Origin: Ailanthus altissimus
Taxonomy: Eukaryota; Streptophyta; Magnoliopsida; Sapindales; Simaroubaceae
Reading direction: 5' to 3'
Assembly (NCBI GenBank): GCA_946807835.1
Contig: OX327683.1
Span: 2,237,001 to 2,301,000, forward strand
Length of the DNA: 64,000 nt
The notes beneath the pieces are model-generated. The model was not told the DNA's origin. It saw nothing but the letters and a program-made list of their open reading frames with translations, and did not search any database. Positions 33,130 through 46,493 of this stretch are shown in pieces; within the stretch, counting starts at the first letter, position 1, and every line of letters starts with the position of its first letter. The position numbers were made by a program, and so were the translations under genes.

Positions 33130-35535
33130 AACGTACATACTTATTTGAAGTTATAGGTCATACGAAATATAAAAAATAAATTAACTTCGAGGCAGATAGA
33201 AATATTTAGAACCACATGTTTTGGTTATATTTTTGGATATAATAGATATTTCATTTTCAGGTATTTTAGCACATGAGATTTTATTAAGACATGTACATAC
33301 CAAAAGTTTATATAAAGAATTATGATTTTCTATAGGCAAAAGACGTATTAGATTCTCTCATCAAGAATTTTATTTGATTACTAGTTTGAGAATGGAGGAT
33401 TATCCTATAGTAAGTGGGTTAGGTGATAGACTATGGCATAAATATTGTTTGGGTAGAAGTGAGTTGACTTACAGGAATTTGGATCCGTGGTTCGTGAGCA
33501 ATACATTTGACAATGATGTAGATGTGCTAAAAATATATCTATTTTATGTATTTCATAAATTTTTAATGCGACATGATTGGAATATAACCATACAATATTT
33601 TGTACTTTATCTCATAGATAATTTAGATGAGTTTAATGCTTATCCTTAAAGCACGATTACATGGACTGTACTTTACAATAGTTTATGCACAGCTCCAATT
33701 AAAAAATTAGCAAAGGTAAAAAAATGGGTGTTCTGGATAAGGAATTATATAACTTATACTTATTTAGTCACGCATACTTGGTGAATAATTCTATTTTTTT
33801 GATTCATTATCATATTAAGATATAGAAAATTTTATTTTGTTAATATTGTAATTTTTGAATTTATTATCATCTTATGTGTGGATCTACTAGGCGATTCTGA
33901 AGTGTGGGGAGTTGTGTGCTGACAGAAATGGAGACTATTTTTTGCATATTCTAAATTAGTCTGGTACGGGGACCCCATTATACAAAAATGTCGTAGACGT
34001 CCTCTTCGATGGTGTTGGAGTATGCTCTTATATTCAACAAAAAATAGATATAATTTCTTTATAATTTGTGTTATATTTTTTAATAATGATTAATAAATTT
34101 AAAAATATTATAAAGGCTTTGAAGGTTCATAGGAAGTTGGTACCCTGCAAACATAAGAATAATGCGTACGATCATGTAATGATAAACTTGTGCACTCTAT
34201 CGAAAAAATAGAGAGTGAGTCTTAAGTTAGAGAGAGACAGTTGATATCTCAGACATCCAATTCATCGATGATCTGTAGTTTGACCACGAATTTCAAGCCC
34301 CCACTAGCGAATGAATCAATAGTATACTAATATGTTTTCTTAAATTATAATTACTTATGTTATTGATGAGTATTAGCTTGTGAAAATTGATTATAATAAC
34401 TTATGTATAGTTTAAGTTCAGCACATCAACATCACAGTATCATATCTTGGAGAAGATGATGGATGATCTTGAAAAAAGGATATTTACTAGGATTGATAAA
34501 CCTAACTTAGAGCTTTCAGCCAAGATTGATAAGGCTAAAGAAATATCTTGCATCAGATATCTCTGTTGGTGCAACAGTTTAAGTCAGCCAAGATCTCTAA
34601 GGATGCAGGGCAAAATATAGTATGTTTTAAACTTAAATTACATTGGGTACAAAGTTTAACAAGTCAATACATTAACTGGTATTGTTTGAAATTGTAAGGT
34701 ACCGAATTCATGGCTGCTAACTTTTAGACATTTACTCCTACTAGTGAGTCTCACCATTAGCCATTTTCTCTTATAGCTGATAGCCCTACAAGCATAAAAA
34801 TTATATCTACTCCGTTGGGTAAAAAGATAAGCAGGTATGGGCGCTTTTGCAAGAAGACAGCAACCCAAGTTAGTCCATATACTAATCCGTTAAAAAAGTC
34901 CATGAAGAAGAAACTTGTAGAATTGCAAGTAGCACCTATAATTGACGTAAACGGGCAACTGATTCCTATTGATCAGGTTAAATATGCTGAGCTTTTAGAT
35001 TTAATAAAAAATAATGACTTAACACAATAAGTTTGTTTGGACGGACTAGATCCTAACTACATATGGTTTAATGAGCTACTACAAGACTGACTTAACGATT
35101 CGGTGAGGACTTATTTTTACTTTTTCTATTTTGTGAGTTGTGTATCGAAACTTATACATATTCTTTATTTTATAGCACATAAATGAATATTTAAAGATTT
35201 TGCGTTTACATCAAAGAATATTTTTTGACATGTACTCATAGGATTGTACAACTGCAAATACATATTTTTACATGAGCTATTATGTTACCCTTTTATTGTG
35301 CATATAACATTATCATACTGTTGTGTATATTAACTATTAACGAGTATCTTTTATTTGTCTTTAGGAGTACATTCGACAAATGTGACAAAGTCCTTTACCG
35401 TCAATCCTCTAGACAGCGATGAATGGCTCGAAATGTTGTTGGCTTATGCACTCAGAATAAAGACCGAGTTAATTGGTACTAAACCATGGGCATTAGTCAA
35501 TAAGGTACTTTTAAAGAACAATAATGACTTTTTAC
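33130..35535 (+). pseudogene. DUF1985-type transposon-associated gene remnant
   Basis: Plus-strand pieces HEILLRHVHTKSL, then after a stop KRRIRFSHQEFYLITSLR and YRNLDPWFVSN...DVDVLKIYLFYVFHKFLM, form the DUF1985 pattern found in large plant transposon-linked proteins that often also carry a Ulp1-like protease. Intron-like gaps, stops and frameshifts follow. Later open pieces (34815-35030, 35355-35549) are lysine-rich and acidic or unrecognised. No complete Ulp1 catalytic triad is seen before the remnant is cut at 35535 by the duplication junction. The DUF1985 call is good; the protease link is inference. Confidence 0.65.
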
Positions 35536-35545
35536 TGTACGCTTC
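35531..35545. other. Tandem-duplication junction
   Basis: Sequence up to 35535 continues the DUF1985 remnant. From TGTACGCTTC at 35536 it matches 1076 onward. Only about 5 bases (TGTAC) could be shared at the join, so the breakpoint shows at most microhomology. It fuses the plus-strand DUF1985 remnant head-on to the minus-strand MULE transposase. Confidence 0.85.
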
Positions 35546-35900
35546 TTAGTGCGCCAAGATGTAGTATACATTATTTGAACACCGAATTCTTCACGTATGT
35601 CTGCATGAATATCTTTCGGCCTATAGTTTTTATTGACCGATATAAACTTTTTTTTTTATTACTTTAGCAATAATTCGGCTCTTGGCTTGCTAGCGACCCT
35701 CCCGTAATTGACTCAAAACACAAGTATGCTCTATATCTACTCTCCTTACAATAAAAAATATCACCTTTCTATTGACACTGCTCGTAATCTCCACTTGCAG
35801 CATCATCATCACATTTCAACTCGAAACGATCTTTGGTGGATTTGTGAACTCTAAAACTCTATTTTTTCTTCAGTGCAACCATACTTATAGCTCCATTTTT
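35536..35900 (-). pseudogene. MULE transposase N-terminal part, second copy
   Basis: Homologous to 1076-1440. It encodes the zinc-binding region (KDRFELKCDDD) and the stretch up to the join (RPKDIHADIREEF). The catalytic core and SWIM finger present at 1-1075 are missing because the duplication boundary lies inside the gene. Confidence 0.85.
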
Positions 35901-35964
35901 CCCTCATGGATTTGTAAACGATCTTTCGTATTGTTTATCGAAATACGAATTTGAATATAAATTC

Positions 35965-38545
35965 TAGTGTTGAGCATATGGAGACTTGATGGTGATGATC
36001 TATGTCTCCGCTCTTCTAGAATATATATGATAGAGAGATTATACGGATATGTATTAATTGCAACTTATATAGTTCAACATGATGTTTTGTTATTTTCATA
36101 ATGTGTGTATATAATATAGTTTATAGACTTACAATAGAGTTCTATAGTACAAAATGAGTATGAACTTAGAGAGTTTCACTATATATTATGCACTGGGGTA
36201 GCGCACTTGATTGAATAATTCAATCTAGGAAGTTCTCAGAAAATTAAAATTATTTCAAGATTTCTTAGGGAGATTATAGGGTTTAAGTGTTAAGTTTGAA
36301 ATCTCGCCAAATAAGACTTGCCACTTTCTCATTTTTATTGAATGTCACATGTCATGCCATTAATTTGTAAGGTTATGGCACATGACATAATTTGTATAGC
36401 CCATTTAATTATTAAGTGTTAATATATATTATAAATGGCCAAATAAATTATTTTTTAATTGATGGCTTTGAAATAAAATTCGGCCATTTATTTTAAACCA
36501 ATAGGTGGCATTCTTTCATTATAAATTTGGCTATATTTATAACTAGAGGTGGTATTTTTTAAAGGATTAGATGGCCACCGATTTGTGTTTTATTTGGCTA
36601 TTCTTTTGGCAAATGAAATAAAGCTTTATCATGCCTTGATGAAAAGCATGAGATGGCTTTCAGTGATAAGCCTTTATGATGCATGATATTACTCATCATT
36701 TAAACAACCATGACAAGGCAAAGTTTATGCCTTGTCATGCTTCTTTTATATTGTCCACTAACTTGTAATACATTGGATGAATTTACGACATGAATTGCTA
36801 TAAATAGCCATTTTCATTTGATTTGTAAGGCAAGAAAAATAAAAGTGAGCAAAGTAATTAAAAGTAATAGAGATTGTTGAATACAAAGAGATTATTAAAA
36901 GCAATAGTAGCTTTAGTATAAAATATTCCGATGATAATAGAATGCTATCGTTTTAACTCGAAAAATTTCACTGAGTCCTAAACTAGAACTATGCAAAGCA
37001 CTCTTTAAGGATGAGTTCTCTAATATCGCATTAGCGTAATAAGATTTTTGTTTATTTTTGCTACAATTATTTGTGCATGTGATGTGTAAATTTAAAAAAA
37101 ATTAAAATGTACATGCTCATCCCACGCATAATGCACTTTTAAATTGGTATCAAAGCACATAATTGTGTGCTGTTTGTGTGCTTAATCGGATTATTCATAG
37201 CGTAATTAAGATGTATTGGGGCTACCGATTATACGATTCAAATGTTGAATAATGCATAATCAAGACGCAGTTAAAGAGATGTTGCAATGATATCACTCTA
37301 TGTTGCGGTGCTGTGGCTATCTAGGCTCTAGTGCTGCAATGCTGATGAATAGCATCACAGTGCCGGGGTTTTCAGGTCCCAATGCTGCATCACTGAGGTT
37401 TCAAAGCCCCAGCACTGCAATGCTAACTGCCTAGCACCGAAGTGCTAGAGGACAGAACCTTCAGCACCACAATACTGATAGGCCAATACCGCAGTGCCAT
37501 TGCACTAGATGGTGACCCAGTGCAATAGCGCCGGAAACTGATGTATCTTTTGTATTTTGTCTATATCGCATTGGATACTAATCCAAATTGCATGAATCTA
37601 GTTGCGATGGAAAGAAGACACAAAGTGATACAATTTTTATGTCGACCAAAAAGGCTACATCGATCATTTCCATTATCAAAAAAGTATGGCAATTAGGTGA
37701 GTTGGTGGCCTAAATTATTGAAGATTGAAGTCACACTAAACATGTTTTTAGTCATTACCTATATAAAGACACCCTTAGGAGGCTAATCGAGATTTTTTAT
37801 GCATTACAATTCTCTCAAATACTTTCTTTTAATATTCATAAGAAATTGTAAGTTAGGTTAAAGTTCTTGATAAGGTTAGAGATGAAGTTTTATGTGTAAT
37901 AAATATCCTTCTAGACTTTGATTCTTTGTTAAGAGCTATAATGTTGTAAGTTTGTTTATGTCTAAACTTTTATCTATTATTTTTTTTTATAATTTAGAGG
38001 TTATAATTCTCACGTTTCACATATTTTCAGTTATGTTTTTTTTATGTGATTCGTGTTAAGTTATAATTGTTACTGGTTACATTATTTTATAGGTTAATCT
38101 TTTACTGCAATATTGTCAATATGTTGTCGATCTTAGATAACTTGTATAGACAAATATGGTTTGTAATAATGTTTACAAAGAGTTTAGTCATGTCAAATAC
38201 ATTTATTATTAAATGTGTTATATTATACATATTTTTCGATTAATTGTTTGAGATGTCAAACTTTCAATTAAGTAAACATTTTGAATTTAAGTATAGAATT
38301 GATTTATGAAACATATTAGTGATTCTCGAAGCCTTGCTCACATCACTATAATTTTCTTTCTTAATTCTACATTCTCTATATCAATTTCACATTCAATTTT
38401 CTCTTTCATTACCGTTTTAATATTTTTATTTCACTAATCTATTTTTTCAAAAGCTTTCTCATAGGATCAACATCTATACTGCGATAATTGCATTACATTT
38501 TAAGCGTAAATACATACATTCTAAACACTAATACAAGTCTGCCTC
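35965..38545 (+). mobile_element. Truncated LTR-retroelement remnant, second copy
   Basis: Homologous to 1505-4080, with the primer-site-like TGGTATCAAAGC near 37147-37158 and the GC-rich repeated words at about 37300-37530. Non-coding. It ends where WAK intron sequence begins at an ATG/ATT microsatellite (38548-38582). Confidence 0.6.
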
Positions 38546-39377
38546 TGATGATGATGATGATTATTATTATTATTATTATTAATTACCTATCAAAAACTTA
38601 TATATGCTAAAGTACTGAAAGTCCATATTAAGAAATAAACCTAATCTCCAAACTTTATATCATATATAATAGCTAATAAACAATCGACAAACCAACCAAT
38701 TAATTGTATCCATTTGATCTTGAAGAGATTAGCCAAAAAAAGTCAAAAGAAAAAAGAAAAAATCAGTAGAGTGGTATATGATCTCAAAAGTTTAACAACT
38801 ACATAATAAAAGATAGTATTATGGTTACAAAGTTAGATTATAGTGTTTGTATCCAAATTGATATGTTATTAATGAATTATTACTAATTGTGAATAAATTA
38901 TTGATATATTTATTTTCTTTTTAGTATACTAACTATACAACATCAATTAATAATAAAAATATTACATATCACGTTAGATAAAATACAAAATTTTTATTTT
39001 TGCTAGAGTCGAAGAGAGTCATAGCCTTCCTAAGCCCAAAAAAGTTTTAAGCTCAATAGTAAATTTTTATAATTTTATCCTCTAAAATAAATACTCCTTT
39101 TTTTTTTTAAATTTCAAATCTAATACTAAGATTCTTATATAATTCTTTTATATTTATATTTACTTTACTCTTTAAATTTTTATTTAACTCTTGTTTTATT
39201 TTAAAAAAAATTCAACTTAAGACCTCCACATTAATAAAAAATTGTATCGTAATATTTTTACTATTGAATTATTTAAATAAGCGCGGCTCTTATTAACTTT
39301 CTATGTCTAACATTATTGACGTGTAATACCAAGAGACTTAAAAAAAAAATCTAAGGAAAAGGATTTGAATTAATTAC

Positions 39378-39514
39378 CGTGGTGATCTAAAAGCCCAGAC
39401 AAACCACTTTACCATCACCTTGCAAGCCAAGTGGACAGCTACATGTGTAATCACCAGGTATATTCTTGCAAGTTCCTGTGCAATTGTATTTTGGGTCTCT
39501 GCACTCATCGATGA
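39378..39514 (-). pseudogene. psi-WAK2 exon 2, calcium-binding EGF remnant
   Basis: Same as 4905-5041: AG acceptor, [20 protein letters not shown], an in-frame TAG, and a GT donor. Confidence 0.86.
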
Positions 39515-40639
39515 CTGTCAAAATGGTCATCAGCATTCTACTAGTATATGATAATACCATAAAAATAACTATTTTATGTCTAAAGATAGAATTAAAATAA
39601 ATTAGAATGAAAAATAAATTTAAGTGAATAATCTCTCTCTCTCTCTCTCTCTATTTCCATTTTACATTTTACAAAAGAAGTCCTTCAATTAGTTAAAATA
39701 TTATTGAGATTCATGTTGGTTTCTCCATTATATCACTTTTGGATGCAATTCCATAAAAGCGAATTAGAGAGAGATCCACTATCATTGCACACCATTTTTA
39801 CTTGTGTAATCATGATTTCTGAGCATAAGCTTATATAAATTTTCTTTTTTGAAATGAGAATTTTTTTTATTTGGGTTTTATTTATTTTGAGTTTAGATTT
39901 TGTTTGAATTGAAATTCGAAACCTCCGTATTAGAGATAAATGTACACACCACTCATTTACTACTAGACTATAATAATTTATGCTTCAGTTTTGAAATTGT
40001 ATAATTGTGAGTTTAATTGTTTTGCCTGTAGTTTATGGAGATAAAAGGTTACTTTTTACAAGTGGATTTTTGCTTGTACAGATAATTTTTATTAATTTTA
40101 TGAATCGTAGAAAAATGAAAGAGAAAAACATTTGAAATTTTTTTTTAAGGGTATTTTGTCTTACAATTCATAGTAAAGGTAATAATGTAGTTTTCATTTT
40201 ATAAGGACAATATATGTACTTCTTGCCAAAAAAATAAAAATGAATAACCAAGGCATTTGAAGTTTTGGTGAGCGATAATGGTAGTTACGAAGTTTTGGTG
40301 GTGGCGACAGAAGATATGGGATATGTAGTTGTGCTGCTGGTTAAATTTATAATTTTTACATTATTTATGATGTATTATAGAATCATAGAGTGTATTTAAG
40401 CATTTATTATATATCCAATTAATTCACAACTTTAGAATTTTTTATAATGTATAACAAAATCGCACAATGTGTTATCAAATTAATTTACAACTTTAATATT
40501 ATTTATAAGGTATAACAAAATCATGTGTTCATTAGTTAGGTTGCTTGTTAAAACAAAATATACTTATATATATTAAAACAATAAAAATAAAAATAAAACA
40601 TACCTTCACATCCTTGATAGCGGTTTCTATCATATCCGG

Positions 40640-41284
40640 TGTAAAGTTTAACACACGGCGGAACAATGAAGTAGGTAAAATAATTCAAATAAGAACAACA
40701 AGCTAATTTCAAGAGCTAAGTATTGACAGTAGAGAAAAGTAGAAATATAGTATACTAAGACATAAAATACGTGGTTCAGCAAAATGCTTACGTCTACAGT
40801 GGATCAAGGATCCAAGTCTCTCTTATTAATGTTTGATTACAAGAGAATTGATCATAGAAAATCAAAGAATGATACAATTCAATTTGGAGCTCTAGGGTTT
40901 GTATAGTGTTTTGAAAGTGTTTCTCATGTTCTAATTCAATCATAGGCATAATGGGGTACTTATATGAAGTGTAAAATATCTAAGCATTTAAAAGAAATGC
41001 TTAAAATTCGTATTTTTGGGTTATAAACAGTACCAGTGTCAATGCCTTGGCCAATGCCTCAGCATTGACATTTTGCTTCCAATGCCTCGGCCAGCGCCAG
41101 GGCATGCCGAGGCGCTCACATTTGGAAATTTTTTCCTATTTTCTTCTGCATTTTATCAACTGTTCCATTATAATTTCAACCCTTCCACACATACTTCCGG
41201 CTCCAGAATAATTCCGACATATTCCCGAATTTGTTCCAAACATTACCAACATCGTAAACATGATTTTGGATCACAAATTTCATA
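40640..41284 (-). repeat. LTR (3') of Copia-A2
   Basis: Matches 6179-6859 with small deletions, including one in the GC-rich word region near 41100. Confidence 0.88.
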
Positions 41285-41361
41285 AATCCCCTCATTGATA
41301 CAAAATCACTCCAACAACACCAAGAGAGCAACCAAGGATCCATCCTATCTACATCACAACC

Positions 41362-44300
41362 TTAATTGTAAGTTGTAATCCCAGTTAAGTCTATACATAA
41401 CTTGAACTTAACTGAGGGCAGCGACTTAGTCAACATATCAACAGAATTCTCCGATGTCAAAATTTTACACAGACTAATAATGCCACTCTGCACAGTATCC
41501 CAAATGAAATGCATCCTAACATCAATGTGTTTCAATCTTTCATGAAACATCTGATGTTTGCTTAGATATATGGCACTTTGGCTATCACAATGTACCGAAG
41601 TATTAACTTTATCCATAGTCAAAAGTTCAGCATATATACCTTTTAACCATATAGCCTCCTTAATTGTTTCTCCTAAGGCTATATACTCGGCTTTGGTAGT
41701 TGACAGCGCTACAACATGCTACAATACTGATTTCTAGCATATGCTACATTTAAACACCATAAAGATATACCCTGATAAAGACCTTCTATTGTCCAGGTAC
41801 CTGTATAATCTGAGTCCATGTAACCCATCATAATTTCATCACCTGTGCCAACCATTCTTAATAGCAAACCATAATGTGACGTCCCCTTTAGATACCTAAG
41901 TATCCATTTCACGGCCATCCAATGCTCTTTTCTAGGATTAGCCATGTATCTACTTACAACACTTACCGTTTGTGCTATATCTGGCCTTATGCAAACTATA
42001 GCATACATAATAGAACCCACAGCACTAGCATACGATACCTTAAGTATATGCAATTTTTCTTCTTCAATTTGTGGTGATTAAGATGCCAACAGTTTGAAAT
42101 GCATTGCCAATAGAGTCGACACAACTTTGGCATCTCTCATTCTGAACCTGTCAAGAACCTTGAGTACATACCATTGTTGAGACAAGAAAATAACATCACT
42201 GCCCCTCACTATATCCATACCCAAAATTCTTTTAGCTGACCCCAAATCTTTCATTTCAAACTTACCACCCAACTAATTTTTCAGCTTATGTATCTCTTCC
42301 ATATTCTCACATGCAATTAACATATCATCAACATATAGAAAGAGATACATACGCTTACTGTTATTCAATGTTTTGAAGTACACACATTCATCATACTTGC
42401 TCCTTGTAAAGCCATAATGCAGCATAAAATCATCAAATCTTCTATACCATTGTCTTGGAGATTGTTTCAGCCCATAGAAAGACTTCTTTAGCAAACAAAC
42501 ATAATCTTCTTTGTCCGGTTCTTCAAAACCTTTCGGTTATACCATGTATATCTCTTCTTCAAGATCACTCTGAAGGAAAGCTATTTTGACATCCATTTGT
42601 TCAAGATGTAAATTCAGATTTACACACATGGATAATAAAATACGAATGGATGAGTGTTTTACAACAGGAGAAAAGATTTTATAAAAATCAACCCCTTCTT
42701 TTTGTGTGAAGCCCTGTGCAATAAGCCTAGCCTTGAACTTTGTAGGCTCAACACTTAGAACCCCATCCTTAACCTTGTAAACCCATTTGCAGCCAACTAA
42801 CCTCTTGTTCTTCAGTTTCACCACTAATTTTCAGGTCTGATTCTTATTAAGAGAAGTGATATCTTTTTTCATAGCTTGTTGCCATTTAACATAATTTACA
42901 CTCTCAATGGCTTTAGCATATGATTTTGGTTCATCATATTCTATAGTGTAAGCAGTGTTAAATGCATAAGCTATTAAATTCGCATATGCATACCTGCTCA
43001 GTGGTCGAACAACTTTCCTTTGTCTATCTCTAGCCAACTAGTACTCTTCAAGTTCAGCTTCAAGAGTGCTAGACTGCAGTGGTGTTGTTTCAGAGAAAAT
43101 TTCAGGTTCTTGTTCTTCATGTGCATCATCATTGAAGTGCTGACCTATAGGAGTGTCAGGTCTCAAATCATGTTCCACCTTATGATGTTCAGTTTCAGAT
43201 TTAGAAATTGAACTTTGCACATCTTCTGGCTTCTTCAAAATTGAATCTGAATTGGTTTCCAACAATGTAGATTCATTGAATGTCACATCCCTACTAATGA
43301 TACTCTTATGTGGATTAAGATCAATACACCACACCTTATATCCCTTAACACCTTCTGGATATTCAATGAATATCCCCTTCAAGGCTCTTGGTTCTAGTTT
43401 GCCTTACTTGATATGTACAAATATAGGGCATCTAAATACCCTTAGGTGATCATATTTTGGAGTACTTCCAGATCATTTTTGTTCTGGTGACATAAGGCCA
43501 ATAGCTGAAGAAAGACTTCGGTTTATCAAGTAAGCTGCAGTTACTACCGCCTCCCCCCAAAATGCCTTAGACAATCCGGCATTGGTTAACATGCACCTTA
43601 CCCTTTCAAGTAAGGTTCGGTTCATCCTTTCTGCAAGTCCATTCTGTTGTGGTGTGTATTATACCATTTTATACCATTTTATACCATGCAATACCATACT
43701 TAGAACAAAACTTATCAAACTCAGTATTACAAAACTTAAGACCATTATCTGTCCTAAGTCTTTTAATTTTCTTACCCATTTAATTCTCCCCAAGTACTTT
43801 CCATTTCTAGAATATTTCAAACACCTACTCTTTGCTCTTTACTCTTTAACACATAAACCCATAACTTTCTTGAATAATCATCAATGAATGACAGAAAATA
43901 CCGTGCACTACCATGAGTGACAGCTTATGCAGGTCCCTAAATGTCAGAATGTATGTAATCCAGAGTGCCCTTGGTGTTGTGTTCACCCGTGTTAAACTTA
44001 ACTCTATGAACTTTTCCAAGTACACAATGTTTACAAAATCCCATTGGCTGAATCTTTCCCTTGCCAAATACACCTTGATCATACAACTCCTTAAGACCTC
44101 TCTCACCCAAGTGCCCTAACCTCAAATGCCATAACTTGGTTTACATATTCTCATTATCAACAAAGAAAGATGCATAACCAATGACAGCTTCTCTACTCAA
44201 CACATACAACCCGTGTTTACGATCACCTCTTATTACAACCATTGAACCCTTAATCACTTTCAATGTACCACTCTCACCCTTGAATATGCAACCGGATTAA

Positions 44301-45320
44301 TCAAACATGCCTAAAGAAATTAAATTTCTTTTAAGATCAGGTATATGCCTCACATCTAACAACTCCCTCACACTCTCATAATGTAGTTTTAGTCAAATAT
44401 TACCCATCCCAATGACTTGACAAGCCATATTGTTGCCCATTAATACTTTACAACCATTAATGGGCTGATAGCTAGCGAACAAAGCTTGATTAGGACACAT
44501 ATGAAATGTATATCCGAAGTCAAGAATCCACTCAGTGGTGTTCTGCCCATTCGAAGCAACTAATATTTCTGCAACTTCATAATCTTCTTCATAGACAATA
44601 GCTGCATCTGCTTCAAGTCTCTTCTCTTTATACTTGGCTTTCCTTTTTAGACAATCCCTTCTGAAATGACATTTTTTCTTGCAGAAGTAACACTTTTGGG
44701 ATCTGCCCTCGATTTCGATCTTGATGAATTTCTCACTTTAGTTTCTCTACTCTCAGCTCTCCCCCTCGCAACAAGTACAGCTGCAGAATTTTGTTATTGT
44801 TGTTTTGACTTCTTGACTAACTCCTTTGAGTTCAAAACTGCTCTAACATCCTTCATTGTCAATAATTCTCTTCTATATAAAAGAGTATCAATAAAATATT
44901 CATAACTTTTAGGAAGTGAACTCAATAACAGAATTGTCTTGTCTTCATCACTGATTTTGACATCAACTGTCTCTAAATTAATGACAGCCTTATTGAAGGA
45001 ATCAATGTGTTTATTGAGTGAACCACCCTCAACCAAAGACAACCCAAATAAGTTCTTCTGAAGATACAAACGGTTTGTAAGAGACTTAGTCATATATAAC
45101 TCATCAAGTCTTTTCCACCAACCTAGTGCTGATTTTTCTTTACCCACTTCCCTCAAAACTTCATCACCCAAACTCAAAATAATTTCACTCCGAGCTTTTC
45201 TATTAATGGTTTCAGGATCCATGTCTAACTTAGATGTTGAAGACTTATCACTAGTACTAGAGGGTTCCTCAAGGGCTGATTCTAGTCCTTGACTCTCTAA
45301 CAAAGCAATCATCTTGAGTT
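41362..45320 (-). pseudogene. Copia-A2 gag-pol remnant
   Basis: Pieces in order on the minus strand: gag (44794-45312, YMTKSLTNRLYLQKNLFG), the protease-linked region (about 44160-44540), GAG-pre-integrase (43937-44125), integrase remains (about 43500-43800), integrase C-terminal part (43038-43382), RT start (42537-42824), RT middle with YVDDML (42273-42494) and RNase H (41362-41622). The breaks are multiple and differ in part from Copia-A1, so decay continued after the duplication. Confidence 0.87.
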
Positions 45321-45421
45321 TCTATAAGTTGAAATTATTATGCCTTGTAAATTTCTCTATTTCATCTCTAGTTCAACAAAAAGCAAACTTAGACAGCCAA
45401 TAACTAGCTCTGATACCAATT

Positions 45422-46101
45422 TATAGAGTTTAACATACAGCGAAATGCATAGAAAATAACAAGCAATGAAGTAGGTAAAACAATCCAAGTAAGAACAACA
45501 AGCTAATTTCAAGAGCTAAGTATTGACAGTAGAGAAAAGTAGAAATATAGCATACCAAGACACAAAATACGTGGTTCAGTAAAATACTTACGTCCACGGT
45601 GGATCAAGGATCCAAGTCTCTCTTATTGATGTTTGATTACAAGAGAATTGATCTTAAAAGATCAAGGAAGGATACAATTCAATTTGGAGCTCTAGGGTTT
45701 GTTGTATAGTATTTTGAGAGTGTTTCTCATGTTCTAATTCAACCCTAGGCATAATGGGGTATTTATATGAAGTCTAAAATACCCAAGCATTTAAAAGAAA
45801 TGCTTAAAATTCGTATTATGAACAATACCAGCGTAAATGCCTTGGCCAATACCCCGGCATTGACATTTTGCTTCCAATGCCTCGGCCAATGCCTCCATCA
45901 GCATCTAGGCATTAGCCAATGCCTCCCAATGCTGTGGCGCTCACACCTAGAAATTTTTTTCTGTTTTCTTCAGCATTTTGTCAACTGTTCCATTAAAATT
46001 TCACCCCTTTTACACATCTCCAAAATAATTTCGACATGTTCCCAAATTTGTTCCAAATATTACCAATATTATAAACATGATTTTAGATCACCAATTTCAC
46101 A
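45422..46101 (-). repeat. LTR (5') of Copia-A2
   Basis: Matches 10915-11611. It shares the TG-to-TA terminal change, confirming common descent. Preceded by the primer site complement at about 45408-45420. Confidence 0.9.
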
Positions 46102-46493
46102 CCCGCATTGCATAAGCAACAATATCCTTCGCCGTTTAAAGAGTAATTACAATGAGAGTTGACACCGCATGCATAATTGCTAGAATTTCAATTGATGGCT
46201 GGGCAATTTTCTTCTTTAACCACCCATTCAATCGTAACGTTTAAAGTTCTGAACCCATATGGGCCTTCGTGCTTTAAATGAGATAAATCAAAAGTTTCGT
46301 CTGCCAAAAATGCAAAATTATTCGGCATGAACTTCCCTATTCCCGCATAGTCATTTATGGTAGCGAGCGTGATATTCAGTGTCTTGAGACTTTTGGGCAA
46401 CGGAGTCTAGCAGCAACCAACTCTTGAGCAGGAATTTTCTGTTATGTTAAATAGAGATTTGTACTCATTCGTGCACAAAGAAAGACAGCCACT
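46102..46493 (-). pseudogene. psi-WAK2 middle part of exon 1
   Basis: The minus strand reads CLSLCTNEYKSLFNIT-type sequence, then a TAG before TPLPK or MPKSLKTLNITLATI, then ADETFDLSHLKHEG and TIEWVVKEENC. It corresponds to residues about 158-260 of the intact WAKs. Confidence 0.86.

Larger units (their letters stand above)
1076..35535. repeat. Block 1 of a tandem segmental duplication (about 34.5 kb)
   Basis: From about 1076 onward the sequence is matched, in the same order and orientation, by the sequence from 35536 onward. Matching parts include the MULE 5' region, the truncated retroelement, the WAK pseudogene with its Copia, the RNase H-like fragment, the intact WAK with both introns, and the WAK promoter. 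The initial offset is 34,460 bases. It later shrinks because of insertions private to one block. Identity is visibly high throughout. Block 1 alone carries a 2.3-kb LTR at 15921-18238, a Copia at 21595-26028, and about 430 bp near 18890-19318 that block 2 lacks. Confidence 0.93.
40640..46101 (-). mobile_element. Ty1-copia element Copia-A2, decayed (same insertion as Copia-A1)
   Basis: LTRs are 40640-41284 and 45422-46101. Flanks are TCCGG and CCCGC. Position inside WAK exon 1 and orientation equal those of 6179-11611. Outer termini are partly mutated (TGTAAAG, TTTCATA, TATAGAG). Pol has many stops and frameshifts. The gag start codon region is deleted: near 45360-45375 the GGTGCCATGTTCAAC found in the other copies is missing its centre. 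Confidence 0.92.
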
